A stretch of 11,824 nucleotides of DNA from Campylobacterales bacterium. GTDB lineage: Bacteria; Campylobacterota; Campylobacteria; Campylobacterales; QNZT01. A program made the position numbers and the translations under genes. Within the stretch, counting starts at the first letter, position 1. Every line of letters begins with the position of its first letter. Under the pieces are notes generated by a model, which did no database searches, had not been told where the DNA came from, and saw only the letters and a list, made by a program, of their open reading frames with translations. Below, piece after piece: positions 1 to 6,656 of this stretch. The stretch is from NCBI GenBank assembly GCA_015662615.1, contig DQTU01000006.1, positions 1 through 11,824 on the forward strand, read 5' to 3'.

Positions 1-9
1 TAATATGTT

Positions 10-32
10 TAATATTTTTATTATAAATATTA
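10..32. repeat. AT-only inverted repeat, possible weak terminator
   Basis: A perfect 8-base inverted repeat (TAATATTT at 10-17, AAATATTA at 25-32) with a 7-base loop, followed on the plus strand by a T-rich run to about base 50. It could be a weak terminator for a gene lying to the left of the window. In sequence this AT-rich such a repeat can arise by chance, so the call is tentative. The rest of 1-130 holds no gene that I can see. Confidence 0.25.
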
Positions 33-130
33 CTATTTTAATTTTTGTATCTTTTACCTATCTTTGTTAAAAATAGTTTCTTATATATCGTCGTTTTTGA
101 GAAATAATTAACATCATATAGATATTTTGG

Positions 131-136
131 TACAAT
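131..136 (+). promoter_or_regulatory. Candidate -10 box for the YbjQ/M48 operon
   Basis: TACAAT preceded by a T-rich stretch and TGG, resembling the extended -10 boxes of Campylobacterota housekeeping promoters, which often lack a clear -35. It would start transcription near 143, giving a very short leader with the ribosome binding site AAAGGA (144-149) almost at its 5' end. Seen only as a motif; the shortness of the leader makes it uncertain. Confidence 0.35.
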
Positions 137-156
137 TTCTCTCAAAGGATTTATTT

Positions 157-471
157 ATGTTGATAACAAATATTGAATATATACCAAACAAAGATATTAC
201 AGAACACTTTGGTTTAGTTTCTGGCTCAACTGTTCGCGCTAAACATATGGGGCGAGACATGATGGCTGGTCTTAAAAATATTTTTGGTGGAGAACTTAAG
301 GGGTATACTGAACTCTTAACTGAGTCAAGAGAGGAGGCAATAGAGCGGATGACTGCGCAAGCTGACTCTTTGGGTGCAAATGCAATTTTAAATGTACGCT
401 TTTCAACCTCTTCTGTAGCAGCAGGTGCAGCTGAGCTGTATGTTTATGGTACGGCGGTAAAATTGAAATGA
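157..471 (+). CDS. YbjQ-family (UPF0145, 'heavy-metal-binding domain') protein
   Basis: A 104-residue soluble protein covering the whole YbjQ/DUF74 domain. Hallmarks seen are the GLVSGSTV strand near the N-terminus, the AGLKNIFGGELKGYTELL helix/loop, the REEAIERM helix, the LGANAILNVRF strand and the closing YVYGTAVKL. E. coli YbjQ has the same order and nearly the same length. The reading frame is open from a TTG at 127, but the ATG at 157 is preceded by AAAGGA seven bases away and gives the family length, so I use it. No signal peptide or membrane helix, so cytoplasmic. The family's metal-binding name is not backed by a known activity; YbjQ-type proteins are thought to form pentamers. First gene of a three-gene operon: its stop overlaps the next start as ATGA. 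Confidence 0.9.
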   Translation: MLITNIEYIPNKDITEHFGLVSGSTVRAKHMGRDMMAGLKNIFGGELKGYTELLTESREEAIERMTAQADSLGANAILNVRFSTSSVAAGAAELYVYGTAVKLK

Positions 472-908
472 TATATGATATTGGCTTTTTTGTACTCCTT
501 TTAGTGATTGGTTATATATCAGGTACTATCGTAGAAAAAAGACACTATAACTCAATTCGTGAGCGTGAAGAAGCATTTAAATCACTTCCCACTACAGTCC
601 TAGAAAAACCACTAAATGAAGAGGATATTAGTTCTTGTCGTTTGGTTAATGGAAACATGGTTATCTCTATCGATTTTTTCAAAAAGTTTTTAGCAGGTTT
701 GATTAATTTTTTTGGAGGAAATATCTCCTCATATGAGACACTAATTGATCGTGCAAGAAGAGAGGCAATATTGCGTCTTAAAGAAGATGCTGAAGGTGCA
801 AGTGAAATTATAAATCTTCGTATTGAGACAAGTTCTATTACAAAAAATACAAAAAGTAGTGTGGGTGCTGTAGAAGTTTTAGCCTACGGGACAGCAATTT
901 ATAGATGA
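468..908 (+). CDS. Membrane-anchored YbjQ-family protein
   Basis: A 146-residue protein with one N-terminal membrane helix (about residues 5-21), a charged linker (22-55, with a KRHY/RERE stretch) and a C-terminal YbjQ domain (about 56-146). The domain lines up with the upstream gene: LVNGNMV with LVSGSTV, AGLINFFGGNISSYETLI with AGLKNIFGGELKGYTELL, and AYGTAIY with VYGTAVK. This suggests a tandem duplication followed by gain of an anchor. The basic linker after the helix puts the domain on the cytoplasmic side by the positive-inside rule (inference). ATGA overlaps at both ends show translational coupling to the YbjQ gene before it and the M48 protease after it. No strong ribosome binding site of its own, consistent with coupling. 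Function unknown. Confidence 0.85.
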   Translation: MIYDIGFFVLLLVIGYISGTIVEKRHYNSIREREEAFKSLPTTVLEKPLNEEDISSCRLVNGNMVISIDFFKKFLAGLINFFGGNISSYETLIDRARREAILRLKEDAEGASEIINLRIETSSITKNTKSSVGAVEVLAYGTAIYR

Positions 909-1693
909 AATATCATCCTAAATTACCTGATGATAGTGTAAATATTCCAAAAGAGAATTTTTTCCTTCAAATGCTAAAGTTACTCTCTATTTTAGCAATG
1001 CTCTCTTTTTTACTGTATGGGGCATTAAAAGTTGCACTTTATTTTGTAATAGATAATCTCCCTCCAAGTTATGAAAAAAAATTAACACAACTTATTTCAA
1101 TAGATATGGATATTGACAATTTAAGATCAAGTGCTTATTTGGATAAGATAACTGAGACAATTGCTTCATGTGCAAAATTGCCTTATGATATAAAAATATT
1201 CATCATCCCCGATCAGACACCCAACGCCTTTGCACTTCCTGGGGGCACAATATATATTACTCAGGGGATGTTAAAATCTCTTAAAAATCAAAATGAACTC
1301 GTCTCTATCATAGGTCATGAAATGGGGCATTTTAAAAATCGTGACCATCTTAAAGGATTTGGTACAAAGCTTCTCTTTTCCCTATTGTCACTGAGTTTGG
1401 GAGAGGGTTACGGAACTATTTTAAATACAACACTAAATATTTCAAATATAAAATATTCTCAGTCAGCAGAACTTGAAGCTGATGCATTTTCACTTGATGT
1501 CATGCAGTGTGCATATGGAAATGTGCGTGATGCAACAACGCTATTTCAGCGGATGGATGATGGAGAAGAGTGGAGTTATTTTTTCACAACCCATCCAGCG
1601 TTTAAGAAACGGTTGGATGAGATGCAAAAGCGTATAGTAAGTAAAGGGTATAACACAGAAGCTTCTGTAATACCTTTGAAGGAGAAGTTTTAG
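905..1693 (+). CDS. M48-family zinc metalloprotease, membrane anchored
   Basis: A 262-residue peptidase. The zinc-binding motif HEMGH is at residues 138-142, with the third ligand in ELEADAFSLD (Glu191), the usual M48 (HtpX/Ste24/BepA) layout. Also seen are the family's NAFALPGGTIYITQGML strand region (107-123) and the late THPAFKKRLDEM (229-240), where M48 proteins carry their THPPxxxRI box. A single hydrophobic helix spans about 21-49; the catalytic domain probably faces the periplasm, as for other singly anchored M48 enzymes, but sequence alone does not settle topology. It lacks the TPR repeats of BepA and the four helices of HtpX. It starts in an ATGA overlap with the YbjQ-TM gene and its TAG overlaps the stop of the convergent lipoprotein gene. 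The substrate is unknown; the operon suggests membrane or envelope protein quality control. Confidence 0.92.
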   Translation: MKYHPKLPDDSVNIPKENFFLQMLKLLSILAMLSFLLYGALKVALYFVIDNLPPSYEKKLTQLISIDMDIDNLRSSAYLDKITETIASCAKLPYDIKIFIIPDQTPNAFALPGGTIYITQGMLKSLKNQNELVSIIGHEMGHFKNRDHLKGFGTKLLFSLLSLSLGEGYGTILNTTLNISNIKYSQSAELEADAFSLDVMQCAYGNVRDATTLFQRMDDGEEWSYFFTTHPAFKKRLDEMQKRIVSKGYNTEASVIPLKEKF

Positions 1694-2292
1694 TTAGATA
1701 GAATTCTAACGCTTCTTGCTCCACTTGTGCCAATGAGTTGAGTTTGTGCAACTTCTCCAACTCCTTTTTGATAATACCCTGGTTTATCATTACATTTGAT
1801 CTCTATAACATCACTGAAGGTTTTATCATTAATCTTAACACTATCATAGTGTTTTGTTAATTTACAAGTAGAGTCTTTAACAGTTACAATATCATTAATA
1901 TCAGCTGTTAAATCTAAATCATAAGAACCATTAGGCGTGCCATCTTTTGTAAAAGATACAGTAATGCGATCCTCTTTTTTAGTATAGATCGTTTTCTCAT
2001 TTGCCACATAATCAGCGGTTTCTGTGACACTATTAGTGGAGATAGAGTAAGTTGTTTTATAACTTTGTGTAGTATCTCCAGTAGTTTCGATAAAACTGTT
2101 TGTGGTATCAGTTTTAGGTGTGACATATTCCCACAGTTTATATTGACCTGTTGTTTTTCCTTTTCCAGATTGTACACTACTTGATGGTGAGGTTGATGGA
2201 GTATTAGTTTTATCTATTTCATCGCTACTACCTCCTCCACATCCAGTTATCAATACCAATGCTAACAATAACGAAGGAATACTTTTACTCAT
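1690..2292 (-). CDS. Predicted lipoprotein, Ser/Thr-rich, function unknown
   Basis: A 200-residue protein with a lipoprotein signal peptide: short basic start, hydrophobic core (about 6-15) and lipobox LITGC, so Cys18 would be lipidated. A Gly/Ser/Thr-rich flexible linker follows (19-50), then a domain rich in Thr, Ser and Asp with alternating hydrophobics that looks like beta structure (about 50-200), containing two cysteines (in DSTCKL and IKCNDK) that could form a disulfide. I do not recognise the family. The start is supported by AAAGGG (2299-2304) six bases upstream of the ATG. It is monocistronic by layout: 133 bases of upstream non-coding DNA, and convergent with the M48 gene, the two stop codons overlapping in 1690-1693. 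A surface or periplasmic role is inferred only from the signal. Confidence 0.75.
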   Translation of the reverse strand: MSKSIPSLLLALVLITGCGGGSSDEIDKTNTPSTSPSSSVQSGKGKTTGQYKLWEYVTPKTDTTNSFIETTGDTTQSYKTTYSISTNSVTETADYVANEKTIYTKKEDRITVSFTKDGTPNGSYDLDLTADINDIVTVKDSTCKLTKHYDSVKINDKTFSDVIEIKCNDKPGYYQKGVGEVAQTQLIGTSGARSVRILSN

Positions 2293-2425
2293 AATCTACC
2301 CTTTAAATATTTATTCTCTATATAAACTACATCGCCAATACTTTTTAAAACTGCAATTAAAATATACTATTTCTCTTTCATTGTTCAATAAATTTAAACC
2401 AAATGTGCAAAAAGGTTACATTATT
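2293..2425. other. Intergenic region upstream of the lipoprotein gene
   Basis: 133 AT-rich bases between two minus-strand genes. They must hold the end of the VWA/small-membrane-protein transcript and the promoter of the lipoprotein gene. The only candidate -10 boxes on the minus strand are a TATATA at 2319-2324 and a TATATT further upstream near 2365, neither with a convincing -35. A possible AACC/GGTT hairpin near 2398-2418 is too weak to call a terminator. No small ORF with a ribosome binding site is visible. Confidence 0.4.
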
Positions 2426-2746
2426 TTACGCATTTTCTCGAAAAAAAAGTGCCATGGCAAAAAACAGAACTGTTGAAGCCAGAGGTGCAAAAATCATCCA
2501 AAGCCGCAATCTGTCTTTAGCGAGATAGAGAAATAACCCCGACCATGAAAGCATGACAAGTGCCAAATGCAAAACAAAAACAGGTTTATGCACAATGATA
2601 ACTTTACTGATATAAGTAAAAAATAGTACTGCTACTACAAAAGCAATACTCTTCAACAGCTGTTTTGGATCATTGCTTTTTTGATAACTATAATAGATTG
2701 AAACTACCACCAGTAACAGTAAAATTGCAAGAACAAAATAGATCAT
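2426..2746 (-). CDS. Small four-helix membrane protein, unknown
   Basis: A 106-residue, very hydrophobic protein with four predicted membrane helices at about residues 2-19, 33-52, 55-75 and 83-101, joined by short loops (SYQKSNDPKQ after helix 1 and KDRLRL before helix 4). I recognise no family. It starts inside the end of the VWA gene in an ATGA overlap (2743-2746), so it is very likely translated together with it; a GTGAGAG stretch just upstream may help. The coupling suggests it is an inner-membrane partner of the VWA protein, as VWA proteins often pair with membrane proteins, but this is inference. Nothing catalytic or charged stands out within the helices. Confidence 0.7.
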   Translation of the reverse strand: MIYFVLAILLLLVVVSIYYSYQKSNDPKQLLKSIAFVVAVLFFTYISKVIIVHKPVFVLHLALVMLSWSGLFLYLAKDRLRLWMIFAPLASTVLFFAMALFFRENA

Positions 2747-4476
2747 CTCTCACTTTTCCAATCATCAACTAAACCATTTGTTGCTTCACTTTTAAGTGAA
2801 AGTATTGTCTCTAATGCTTTGATCTCTTTTTCAAATGACTCATCTCCAAACTCTGCACTTTTTGTTTTAAAATCTCTTAAAAATAGTGGAAGAAGTTTTT
2901 TATATCCTTCGCTTATTTTCAATGGGCATGATTTTCGTTCCCAAGTTTTTACTAAATTATAGACTGGGCGATCTGGTGGATAAATCATACATTTTCTTTG
3001 AAGTTCAAATATCGGAATATCACGATTTACTTTGTCATGACATGATTGTCGCATATCAATTGTAAAATTTTGCATCAAAGTGGCATAGTTGCTTAAGAGT
3101 ATTGCTTTTTTTATACTTTGGTCACTACTGTTTTTAAAGGAGACTTTTTGAGTGCTTTCATAACTTTTACCCGCTCTATCTTTGTAGCTAACCTGTAAAT
3201 GCATATCTTTTGCATCTTTGACTTTCAATAAAATTACTCCACCTTTTGTTTTCCCCTCTTTTGTAGGACTTGGAAAGAGGGTGTTAACATACATGATCTC
3301 TCCAGTGGCTCGATTTGCATCAGGTGAACCATAAACTGCTTCTATTTCATTGCCTTCACTAAGTAACTTTAACTGTAGGTCAAAGACCAAAGGGGTAACC
3401 ATGTAGTCAAACTCTTCATCCATTCTTTGTAAAAACTCTTTTGAAGAATGCACTGCAAAATAGTTTGCCCCTTTTGTCCTAGAAACCGCTTCTACTAAAT
3501 CATTGTTAAAATCCACACCAACGCCTATAAAAGTTGTATAAATCCCCTCTTTTGAAGCACCTTTAACCAATGCAAAAAGCCCATCTTCACTAAGCTCTCC
3601 AAGATTAGGCATAGCATCAGTTATAAATATAATCCTGTTTTCGTAAATATTTGCATCTTTTAACCCCTCTTTAAGAGTTTTAAATTGTGCTATGCCGTTT
3701 CTATAACCAGCACTCCAGTTTGTACCACCTCTGCTTTTTAACTCCAAGATATGTTTTTTAGTCGCTTCAATGTTTGTCTCTCTTATAAGCCTTAGTGGTT
3801 TTGCATTATAAGATTGATTGTCAAACAGCACAACCCCTAATCTATCTTCGTCTGCTAGATGCCCAATCATGCCAACAAGTGCACGATTAGCTATCTCCAT
3901 TTTGGAGCGTTTTGACTCTTCTTCATTTGGAGTGTTTTTCTTATCATAATAGTATTTATTAAATGGGCTACTCATAGAACCAGAGATATCCAAAACCACT
4001 ACGATATTAAGTTTTTTTCTTTGAAAATCACTTGGTTTGATATTTGAATCAAGTCCCACACTTAGGTAGTGTTCTTTCTCTTTAGTATAAAGATTTTCAC
4101 TAGAATGGGTTGTATAAGTGGGGCAAAAAAGTGTTTCGCAAACTCCACTTTTTGGAGATTTAAAATAATGATCATAAAATACCCCCTCATAAGTTATCGA
4201 TTTTAGTTTTGGAAGATATCCATTTTTGATATTTTCATAAAAATTATCAGCATCTTTTGCACCACCTACTGAAAATCCCATGCTTTTAGCTGACATTTTC
4301 ATCATAGGTGCTGCCATGGTAGCCATCGGCATACGGCGTGATTTTCTATTTGAATCCATTTGTGTTGTGGCATTATAATCCCAGTCATCAATATCTGAGT
4401 TATTTGCATTTGGTTTTTTAGCCATAGCGAAGAGTGTGAGAGAAAAAATAAATAGTAAAAGTAGAATATTACGCAT
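2743..4476 (-). CDS. Secreted VWA-domain protein with intact MIDAS
   Basis: 577 residues from the chosen start. The frame is open back to 4599, but the ATG at 4476 has AAGGA five bases upstream, a TATAAT box in front and begins a clear signal peptide (MRNILLLLFIFSLTLFAMA), so it is preferred. After the signal comes an acidic linker, a Met-rich patch (residues 49-66), an N-terminal domain (about 75-155, with NIKNGYLPK, ITYEGVFYDHYF and a Cys pair at 113/118), then the VWA domain (about 157-360). The metal site is complete: DISGS at 163-167, Thr252 in GGTNWS and Asp287 in ITDAMPN. A beta-type region and a C-terminal helical part with Cys479, Cys496 and Cys517 follow. It resembles the COG2304/YfbK-type VWA proteins, whose role is unknown. 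Periplasmic location is likely. Coupled to the four-helix protein downstream. Confidence 0.88.
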   Translation of the reverse strand: MRNILLLLFIFSLTLFAMAKKPNANNSDIDDWDYNATTQMDSNRKSRRMPMATMAAPMMKMSAKSMGFSVGGAKDADNFYENIKNGYLPKLKSITYEGVFYDHYFKSPKSGVCETLFCPTYTTHSSENLYTKEKEHYLSVGLDSNIKPSDFQRKKLNIVVVLDISGSMSSPFNKYYYDKKNTPNEEESKRSKMEIANRALVGMIGHLADEDRLGVVLFDNQSYNAKPLRLIRETNIEATKKHILELKSRGGTNWSAGYRNGIAQFKTLKEGLKDANIYENRIIFITDAMPNLGELSEDGLFALVKGASKEGIYTTFIGVGVDFNNDLVEAVSRTKGANYFAVHSSKEFLQRMDEEFDYMVTPLVFDLQLKLLSEGNEIEAVYGSPDANRATGEIMYVNTLFPSPTKEGKTKGGVILLKVKDAKDMHLQVSYKDRAGKSYESTQKVSFKNSSDQSIKKAILLSNYATLMQNFTIDMRQSCHDKVNRDIPIFELQRKCMIYPPDRPVYNLVKTWERKSCPLKISEGYKKLLPLFLRDFKTKSAEFGDESFEKEIKALETILSLKSEATNGLVDDWKSER

Positions 4477-4500
4477 TACAATCCTTAAAGTATTTGTTTC

Positions 4501-4506
4501 ATTATA
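4501..4506 (-). promoter_or_regulatory. -10 box for the VWA gene
   Basis: A perfect TATAAT on the minus strand, 24 bases upstream of the chosen VWA start codon, which would put the transcript start near 4494 and leave a leader of about 18 bases carrying AAGGA. No good -35 is visible, usual for Campylobacterota. It argues for the start at 4476, because the longer reading frame would begin upstream of this promoter. Confidence 0.55.
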
Positions 4507-4539
4507 CATTAAAATAGTGAATTTATATGTCAGCTGTGA

Positions 4540-4545
4540 TAAAAT
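4540..4545 (+). promoter_or_regulatory. Extended -10 box for the NlpC/P60-flavoprotein operon
   Basis: TAAAAT preceded one base earlier by TG (4537-4538), an extended -10 pattern, about 29 bases upstream of the NlpC/P60 ATG. The transcript start would be near 4552. It lies back to back with the VWA -10 box, so the two transcripts diverge from a region of under 100 bases and could share regulation; I see no obvious operator repeat. Confidence 0.45.
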
Positions 4546-4564
4546 TGGTAATATATAAAAAGTT

Positions 4565-4570
4565 AGGAGG
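4565..4570 (+). promoter_or_regulatory. Ribosome binding site deciding the NlpC/P60 start
   Basis: AGGAGG four bases upstream of the ATG at 4575. It fixes the start there rather than at the in-frame ATG at 4527, which would add 16 residues ahead of the signal peptide. Confidence 0.8.
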
Positions 4571-4574
4571 AATA

Positions 4575-5105
4575 ATGAAATATACTGTATTTTTAGCACT
4601 ATTTTTATTTACTGGTTGTATCTTTCAGTCTCCTATTACGGTTGATAATCAAGTTGATGTTTATCAAGAGACGGAACATTCTCCAGAACTTGTTGATAGA
4701 AGTACTCAAGATCTGTTAGTGGATGAGGATGTTGAAAAATTGCTCTCTTTAGCGTTAGCTCAGACTGGAACCCCTTATGTTTATGGAGGAAATGACTTTC
4801 ATGGCTTTGATTGTTCAGGATTTGTAAAATATGTTTATAAATACGGAGTTGGAAAAAATCTGCCTCGTACTTCAAGAGGGCAATCCGATTATACGACAAA
4901 ACTAAGACGAAATGAGCTGATTCCTGGAGATATAGTTTTTTTTGATACTTCACGAAAAGGTCGCATAAATCATTGTGGAATTTATATAGGAAATGGAAGA
5001 TTTGTACACGCTTCAAGTGGAAAAGCTTATAGCGTGACAACTTCAAATCTTGATAAGGGATTTTATAAAAACCGTTTTAGATGGGGTGGAAGAGTTGCTA
5101 ATTAG
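4575..5105 (+). CDS. NlpC/P60 peptidoglycan endopeptidase, lipoprotein
   Basis: 176 residues. The signal peptide ends in the lipobox LFTGC (Cys15), so the enzyme is probably lipid-anchored and periplasmic. A linker (16-50) leads into an NlpC/P60 cysteine peptidase domain (about 53-174). The catalytic set is complete: Cys80 in GFDCSGF, His133 in INHCGIYIG and His145 in FVHASSG; the family's YVYGG (68-72), LPRTS (96-100) and PGDIVFF (117-123) are also present. It resembles E. coli Spr/MepS-type hydrolases, which cut peptide cross-links in the cell wall, so a role in wall growth or turnover is likely, though D,L- versus D,D-specificity cannot be read from sequence. Its TAG shares one base with the GTG of the next gene, so the two are co-transcribed and coupled. 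Confidence 0.92.
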   Translation: MKYTVFLALFLFTGCIFQSPITVDNQVDVYQETEHSPELVDRSTQDLLVDEDVEKLLSLALAQTGTPYVYGGNDFHGFDCSGFVKYVYKYGVGKNLPRTSRGQSDYTTKLRRNELIPGDIVFFDTSRKGRINHCGIYIGNGRFVHASSGKAYSVTTSNLDKGFYKNRFRWGGRVAN

Positions 5106-6235
5106 TGTATGAGATAGTTATTATTGGTGCTGGAGCAAGTGGGCTCATGGTTGCTTCAAAGTATAAAGAAAAAAGTATAGCCATTATTGACACAAATCCT
5201 AAAATTGCACAAAAGATTAAAATCTCAGGTGGCGGAAAGTGTAATGTTACCAATGCTCATGTAAGTGAACAAAACTACCTTGGAGATCCTCTCTTTATCA
5301 AAACTGTTTTGAGTGCCTTTGATCAAAATGAACTTTTAGCTTTTTTAAAATTAAGAGGCTGCGAACCACTTATGAGAAAGGATAATCAGTATTTTTGTAA
5401 AAATAGTGCGGATGAAATTATCAATATATTTAAAAAAGAGATCAATAATTGTGCATTATTTTTAAATCAAAGTGTTCTAAAAATAACTAAAAAAGAGAAT
5501 TTTCTTATCCAAACGAATAGAAAAACTTTTGAAGCAAAATGCGTAGTTGTTGCAAGTGGAGGATTAAGTTATCCAAAAATTGGAGCCAGTCCTATCGCTT
5601 ATGAGATCGCTAAAAATTTTGGACATACAACTAATGCAACTTCTCCTGCATTAGTTGGGTTTACCGTGCAAAAAGATCAATTTTGGATGAAAGAACTTAG
5701 TGGAATCTCCATGGTCGTTGGAATAAGGGTAGGGGATAAGCGTTTTTGTCAAGATTTGCTTTTTACACATAAGGGTATTAGCGGTCCTGTAGTTTTAAAC
5801 GCTTCTCTTTATTGGAATAAAGGGCTTATCGCAATAGATTTTTTACCCAATGGTAGTTTAAAAAAATATCTGAAAAATTCAAATAAACTTTTAAGTACAG
5901 CACTTCCTTTACCCAAAAGATTTATCAAGGCTTTTTTGACTCATCTTGATATCGGAGACAAACCAGTTTCAATTCTAAATGAAGAGGAAGTCCAAAAACT
6001 CTCACAACTGAAAAACTACACTTTTGCACCTGCTGGAAATTTTGGCTACTCCAAAGCAGAAGTGACTCGTGGTGGAATTAATACAGATGAACTTTACGCA
6101 ACTAACATGATGAGTAAGCTTGTGAAAAATCTCTTTTTTGTAGGTGAGTGCTTGGATGTTACTGGCGAGCTTGGTGGATATAATTTTCAATGGGCTTTTA
6201 GTTCAGCTAAGAGGGTTACTCTTTCAGCTGATTAA
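5105..6235 (+). CDS. HI0933/BaiN-type FAD-dependent flavoprotein
   Basis: 376 residues of the HI0933-like family (COG2081, NAD(P)/FAD-dependent oxidoreductase; the family includes BaiN). Seen: the FAD dinucleotide-binding GAGASG at residues 8-13 after a beta strand, the family signature SGGGKCNVTN (41-50), VVVASGGLSYPKIGAS, FTHKGISGPVVLNAS and the C-terminal FVGECLDVTGELGGYN (345-360), which closes the FAD site. Length is close to the usual 390-410. It begins with GTG, whose G is the last base of the upstream stop; a purine-rich GGTGGAAGAG lies about 12 bases before it. Cytoplasmic. The physiological substrate of these proteins in non-gut bacteria is not known, so I give no specific reaction. 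The last 20 bases overlap, on the opposite strand, the end of the convergent small-protein gene. Confidence 0.9.
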   Translation: MYEIVIIGAGASGLMVASKYKEKSIAIIDTNPKIAQKIKISGGGKCNVTNAHVSEQNYLGDPLFIKTVLSAFDQNELLAFLKLRGCEPLMRKDNQYFCKNSADEIINIFKKEINNCALFLNQSVLKITKKENFLIQTNRKTFEAKCVVVASGGLSYPKIGASPIAYEIAKNFGHTTNATSPALVGFTVQKDQFWMKELSGISMVVGIRVGDKRFCQDLLFTHKGISGPVVLNASLYWNKGLIAIDFLPNGSLKKYLKNSNKLLSTALPLPKRFIKAFLTHLDIGDKPVSILNEEEVQKLSQLKNYTFAPAGNFGYSKAEVTRGGINTDELYATNMMSKLVKNLFFVGECLDVTGELGGYNFQWAFSSAKRVTLSAD

Positions 6236-6656
6236 CCCAATCCCAGACGAGTTTATTATCTTTAAGCCCTTTTTCAACTTCGTCATAACTTAAATTAAAT
6301 GAAGAAGCGATACTTTGTTTAAATTTCTTTTTTGCATCTACTGTGTAGAGATATGAATTTATTCGGGTATTTAATGTGATTTCAGGTGCATATTCCTTTC
6401 CCGAAACCTCTTTTAAAATATTTTTAATCGTATCAAATGTCTGATCTTCAGGAATTGCAATTGGAGCCTCATTTTGAATCGTTGTCTCCTCTTTGATGAT
6501 CTCTTGATCTATTTGGATACTTTTTTTGGTTTCGATATCTTCTAGAGCATAAGAGGATGTCTCTTTTGTTTGTTGTGTCATAGTCTTGTCACTGTTTGTA
6601 AAGAGATAAAAGAAAAATCCTAGCACTACAATAAATATAAAAATAAATGTTTTCAT
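6216..6656 (-). CDS. Small anchored protein coupled to the RND pump, unknown
   Basis: 146 residues: an N-terminal membrane helix (about 3-20), an acidic, Thr/Glu/Ile-rich and probably disordered linker (21-70) and a small helical domain (about 72-146, with DTIKNILKEV, SFNLSYDEVEKGLK and WDWVNQL). With almost no charge before the helix and Asn, Ser, Asp after it, an exposed periplasmic tail is plausible. I do not recognise the family. The start overlaps the stop of the pump gene as ATGA (6653-6656), and AAAGGA sits about ten bases upstream, so it is co-translated with the pump. It is far too small to be the missing membrane-fusion adaptor. Its last 20 coding bases overlap those of the flavoprotein gene on the other strand. 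A pump-associated accessory role is inference from position. Confidence 0.7.
   Translation of the reverse strand: MKTFIFIFIVVLGFFFYLFTNSDKTMTQQTKETSSYALEDIETKKSIQIDQEIIKEETTIQNEAPIAIPEDQTFDTIKNILKEVSGKEYAPEITLNTRINSYLYTVDAKKKFKQSIASSFNLSYDEVEKGLKDNKLVWDWVNQLKE

Noticed and set aside
127..156. TTG start adding ten residues to the first YbjQ protein
   Set aside because: The ATG at 157 has AAAGGA at ideal spacing and gives the family length; the TTG overlaps the candidate -10 box.
2395..2420. Hairpin terminator after the small membrane protein gene
   Set aside because: Only a four-base AACC/GGTT stem with a long loop; too weak to support.
4527..4574. Extra 16 residues on the NlpC/P60 protein
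   Set aside because: AGGAGG sits directly before the ATG at 4575, and the added residues would spoil the lipoprotein signal.
4477..4599. Longer VWA frame starting at 4599 with an extra hydrophobic segment
   Set aside because: The extension would begin upstream of the TATAAT at 4501-4506 and overlap the opposite gene's start; the internal ATG at 4476 has its own ribosome binding site and signal peptide.
4636..5046. 136-codon open frame antisense to the NlpC/P60 gene
   Set aside because: It lies opposite a gene with a complete catalytic set, has no recognisable domain and no convincing ribosome binding site; a shadow frame.
6216..6656. Small anchored protein as a truncated HlyD-type adaptor
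   Set aside because: No lipoyl or beta-barrel motifs and far too short; it looks complete, with its own coupled start.
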